A DNA stretch of 64,000 bases from CAVRQM01 sp963732775 (GTDB lineage: Bacteria; Pseudomonadota; Alphaproteobacteria; Acetobacterales; Acetobacteraceae), in the NCBI GenBank assembly GCA_963732775.1, contig CAVTAR010000001.1:2294001-2358000 (forward strand), in the 5' to 3' direction. Numbering within the stretch: the first letter of the stretch is position 1; each line of letters starts with the position of its first letter. The position numbers were made by a program, and so were the translations under genes. The notes below the pieces were generated by a model. That model worked only from the letters and a program-made list of their open reading frames with translations, ran no database searches and was not told where the DNA came from. Positions 61,730 to 64,000 of the stretch are shown one piece after another.

Positions 61730-62775
61730 CCGATGCCGCGCACGAGATGCGGGCCGAGCAGGTTCGCGACCGGCAGCGGCAGGCGGCGCCAGGCGGCGAT
61801 CAGCAGCCGGTACTTCGGGTTCAGCGGATTGTGCTCCGGGATGGACCGGCCCGGCGCCAGCGCGTAGCGATGCAGCAGCGGCGCGGCAGTGAACCCCCAG
61901 TTCTTCTTGAAGGCGAAGGCGCCGGTGCCGACCTTGCTGCGGCCGAAATCGAACAGCGTGCAGCCGCGCCGGGCGGCGGCGCGCATCACTTCCCAATACA
62001 TGAAGTCGTGCGCATGGCAGGCGCGCGCCGCCGCCGTGCCGCCGCCGTAGTACGGCAGCACCTCGCCGCGCCAGTAGAAGCTCAGCACCGCTGCCACGGT
62101 ACGCCCTTCGTGCGACACGCTCAGCACCTCCATCGCGTGCCCGAACGCCTCGCGCAGCAGCCGGAAGTATCGGCGCGGGAACACCGGCGTGCCGAGGTCG
62201 CGCACGCTGGTCGCGTAGATTGCATACAGCCCGTCCACGTCCTGGTCGAACCGCGCGACAAGCCCGCGCTCGATGCCCTTGCGTACCATCGCCCGCTGCT
62301 TGCGCGGAATGGCGCGCAGGTTCGCGTCGTCGTCGGCGAGCATCGGGCGACGGAAGGTGGCGTAGAGGTCGGCGCGGGCCGGCCAGTCGACGTCGTCGAG
62401 CCAGCCGGCGGCCGGCTGCTCGAGGAAGCGCAGTTCCAGCGTCGCCGCCCCGGTGCTGGCGAGCTGACGCCGCGCCTCGGCCAGCAGCGCCTCGAACGTC
62501 TCGCGATCGGCCGCGAGCGGGCCGCCGTAGACACAGAACGGGCTCGACGACAGCCGATGACCGAACAGCCGGCTGCGCACCTCGACGAGCGGCAGCACGC
62601 CCACGACCGCCCCGTCGCGTTCCGCCATCAGGTGCCGCGGCCGATGGCCGAACGCGCGCGCCAGGATGCCGGCCCAGGCGGCCTGGTGGAAGAAGGTCGC
62701 GCGCGGGTCGGCGGCGACGTAGGCGTCCCACGCCGCGGGGCGTGCAGGGTCGAGCGGATGCAGGCGCAGCGCCAT
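61726..62775 (-). CDS. FemAB family XrtA/PEP-CTERM-associated protein (TIGR03019 type)
   Basis: 349 residues. TFFHQAAWAGILARAFGHRPRHL, SSPFCVYGGPLA, RKQRAMVRKGIERGL, LGTPVFPRRYFRLL, FDFGRSKVGTGAFAFKKNWGF and the C-terminal NPLNPKYRLLIAAWRRLPLPVANLLGP are family blocks. GNAT-like fold; presumably transfers an acyl or aminoacyl group to a sugar or lipid in polymer assembly. ATG at 62775, 2 bases after the deacetylase. Confidence 0.92.
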   Translation of the reverse strand: MALRLHPLDPARPAAWDAYVAADPRATFFHQAAWAGILARAFGHRPRHLMAERDGAVVGVLPLVEVRSRLFGHRLSSSPFCVYGGPLAADRETFEALLAEARRQLASTGAATLELRFLEQPAAGWLDDVDWPARADLYATFRRPMLADDDANLRAIPRKQRAMVRKGIERGLVARFDQDVDGLYAIYATSVRDLGTPVFPRRYFRLLREAFGHAMEVLSVSHEGRTVAAVLSFYWRGEVLPYYGGGTAAARACHAHDFMYWEVMRAAARRGCTLFDFGRSKVGTGAFAFKKNWGFTAAPLLHRYALAPGRSIPEHNPLNPKYRLLIAAWRRLPLPVANLLGPHLVRGIG

Positions 62776-62777
62776 CG

Positions 62778-63626
62778 TCAGCCCGCCGCCAGATCGGCCG
62801 CGAACACGGCATCGACCCGGCCCCAGGAGAACTCGCGCAGCAGGCGCACGAGGCGCGGCTCGGTGGCGGCGAGGTTGACGCGGTGGCGCAGCCGCGATCG
62901 CAACGCCGCCTCGGGCACCAGCGGCTGGCCGGGGTCGACCTCCCAAGGGTGGGTATAGAACAGCGCCGGGAGCGGATCGGCGGCGAGACGGCGACGCAGC
63001 AGCGCGCGGAAGGTGATGTAGGGCAGCAGCCGGAACCAGCCGCCGCCGGCGCAGGCGAGAGTGCGCCCGAGCAGGCGGGCGGTGGTCATCGGGATCTCCA
63101 GCACGCCCAGCGGGTCGGGCCGGTGCGGGGCGCGCGGCGCCCCGGGCGCGCCGTAGAGGTCGTGGCGGACCGGGTAGACGCTGGAGCTGTAGCGGTAGCC
63201 GGCACGCGCGAGCGTGCTCCATGCCCACGGCGTGCGCGGTCCCATGGAGAAGGTGGGCGCGCGAAAGCCGTGCACCGCGACGCCGGCGCCATCCTCCAGC
63301 AGCAGGCGCGCGCGCAGCACGTCGGCGTGGAAGGCGGCCGGCGTCTGCGCATCGACCCGTTCGTGCCAGTAACCGTGGCTGGCCAGTTCGTGCCCGGCCG
63401 CGACGATGCGACGCACGAGCGCCGGGTGGCGCTCGGCCACCCAACCCAGGGTGAAGAAGGTCCCGACGACGCGGGCCTCGGCCAGCAGCGCCAGCAGCCG
63501 TTCCGTGTTGGCCTCGACCCGCCGCGGCAGCCCGTCCCATTGCGCGCGCGCGAAGACGCGGGCGTAGGCGTGCACCTGAAACCAGTCCTCGACGTCGACG
63601 GTGAAGGCTCCGCAGGGCGCGCTCAT
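62778..63626 (-). CDS. XrtA-associated polysaccharide deacetylase (DUF3473)
   Basis: 282 residues. NodB-type domain beginning GAFTVDVEDWFQVHAY (Asp for metal/catalysis), then TFFTLGWVAERHP, GHELASHGYWHERV (His-x4-His metal site), FRAPTFSMG and the DUF3473 tail LPYITFRALL, FYTHPWEVDPGQP. ATG at 63626 overlaps the ATPase stop. Deacetylates the exopolysaccharide. Confidence 0.93.
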   Translation of the reverse strand: MSAPCGAFTVDVEDWFQVHAYARVFARAQWDGLPRRVEANTERLLALLAEARVVGTFFTLGWVAERHPALVRRIVAAGHELASHGYWHERVDAQTPAAFHADVLRARLLLEDGAGVAVHGFRAPTFSMGPRTPWAWSTLARAGYRYSSSVYPVRHDLYGAPGAPRAPHRPDPLGVLEIPMTTARLLGRTLACAGGGWFRLLPYITFRALLRRRLAADPLPALFYTHPWEVDPGQPLVPEAALRSRLRHRVNLAATEPRLVRLLREFSWGRVDAVFAADLAAG

Positions 63627-64000
63627 GCGCGCACGCCAAGGGCGTCGAGCAGTCGCTCGAACACCTTCTCCCGCCGCTCCACGCGCCGCTCGAGCCGTTC
63701 CAGCCGGCCCTCCAGATCCTCTCCCGCCCGGGTGCCTTCCAGCGCCTGGCGCAGCGCCTCCAGGCCGATTCCCGCGACCGGTGGTTCCACCGCCGCTGTT
63801 GCGGTGCCGTCGAGATCGTGGTCGAGCTCGTCCGCGGTGCTCGCCACCATCCCTTCGGTGACTTGCGCGCCCTGTTCCAGCGCCCCGTACAGCAGCGTGC
63901 GCGCGCACAGCCGGTTGATGCGGCGCGGGATGCCCCCGGTCCGCCGGTGGACCACCGCGAACGCAGCCTCGTCCCAGCCGGGGTTGCCGCCATCCCAGCC
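63623..64000 (-). CDS. XrtA-associated ATPase, C-terminal part (TIGR03015/ExeA-like), partial
   Basis: Runs off the right edge, so its Walker motifs are not in the window. The visible end has AFAVVHRRTGGIPRRINRLCARTLLYGALEQG, the sensor-2-like segment of XrtA ATPases, then an acidic stretch and a charged coiled coil (RLERLERRVERREKVFERLL). Stop at 63623 overlaps the deacetylase start, making the chain of five genes coupled. Confidence 0.85.
   Translation of the reverse strand, partial: GWDGGNPGWDEAAFAVVHRRTGGIPRRINRLCARTLLYGALEQGAQVTEGMVASTADELDHDLDGTATAAVEPPVAGIGLEALRQALEGTRAGEDLEGRLERLERRVERREKVFERLLDALGVRA

Overview
The window reads as one chromosomal segment of a high-GC alphaproteobacterium, most likely Rhodospirillales and perhaps Acetobacteraceae. 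The evidence is strong G/C third-position bias in nearly every gene, an ELM1-family protein, split glyQ/glyS, pyruvate phosphate dikinase, an XrtA exosortase exopolysaccharide locus, and two palindromic repeats of types common in alphaproteobacterial genomes. No rRNA, tRNA, phage, complete insertion sequence or CRISPR array was seen.

Layout: 0-4 kb holds a small zinc peptidase, a Tat-exported ferritin-like protein, a short-chain dehydrogenase and a PHB-depolymerase-type esterase. 4-8.3 kb holds thpR and a tesA-type esterase divergent from the ybbAP-type ABC exporter. 8.4-9.6 kb holds a Bax-inhibitor-1 protein with a strong terminator and a small membrane protein. 9.6-14.6 kb is a complete urease operon, ureDABCEFG, whose ureF carries an in-frame palindromic repeat. 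14.6-17.3 kb holds an anti-sigma/ECF sigma pair divergent from a secreted DUF4397 protein, then a Rap1a/Tai-like protein. 17.5-26.6 kb holds a YaiI protein, a P1 peptidase, a sialate-esterase-like secreted protein, a LOG protein, an unknown 631-residue protein with an ELM1-like protein, and a ureohydrolase coupled to a glutathione transferase. 26.6-31 kb holds a Cu(I)-sensor-like MerR regulator with a DUF318 permease and a recognisable MerR-type promoter, a broken cupin gene, a phospholipase-D-like nuclease and a DUF2076 protein. 30.8-38.2 kb holds glyQ, a decayed VapBC pair, glyS, ppdK, a flavodoxin-like protein and a Uma2 protein. 38-48.7 kb holds ilvD, an AT-richer unknown gene, nrdA with candidate NrdR boxes, a start/stop-coupled chain (asnB, a 37-codon ORF, an Asp/Glu racemase-like gene, a dihydroorotase), then ygfZ and a TPMT-like methyltransferase. 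48.7-57.9 kb holds rmuC, a D-amino-acid transaminase, a two-subunit FAD dehydrogenase, a YihY protein and a polyamine-type ABC transporter without a binding protein. 57.9-64 kb holds a CelD-like acyltransferase and the XrtA locus (XrtA-EpsI fusion, glycosyltransferase, FemAB-like, deacetylase, ATPase), which runs off the right edge.

Functional links: the ureohydrolase would release urea that the urease can split. The transaminase and the FAD dehydrogenase could form a D-amino-acid or opine catabolic unit. The XrtA genes are expected to make exopolysaccharide and sort PEP-CTERM proteins.

A caution runs through the annotation. About seventeen genes, including essential nrdA, are broken by single-base shifts, usually in G/C runs and often compensated a few codons later. 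They cluster at 3.9-6.3 kb and 41-48 kb. I treat most as sequence errors and give whole-gene spans. The VapC internal deletion is more likely real, and the stop in the cupin gene may be.
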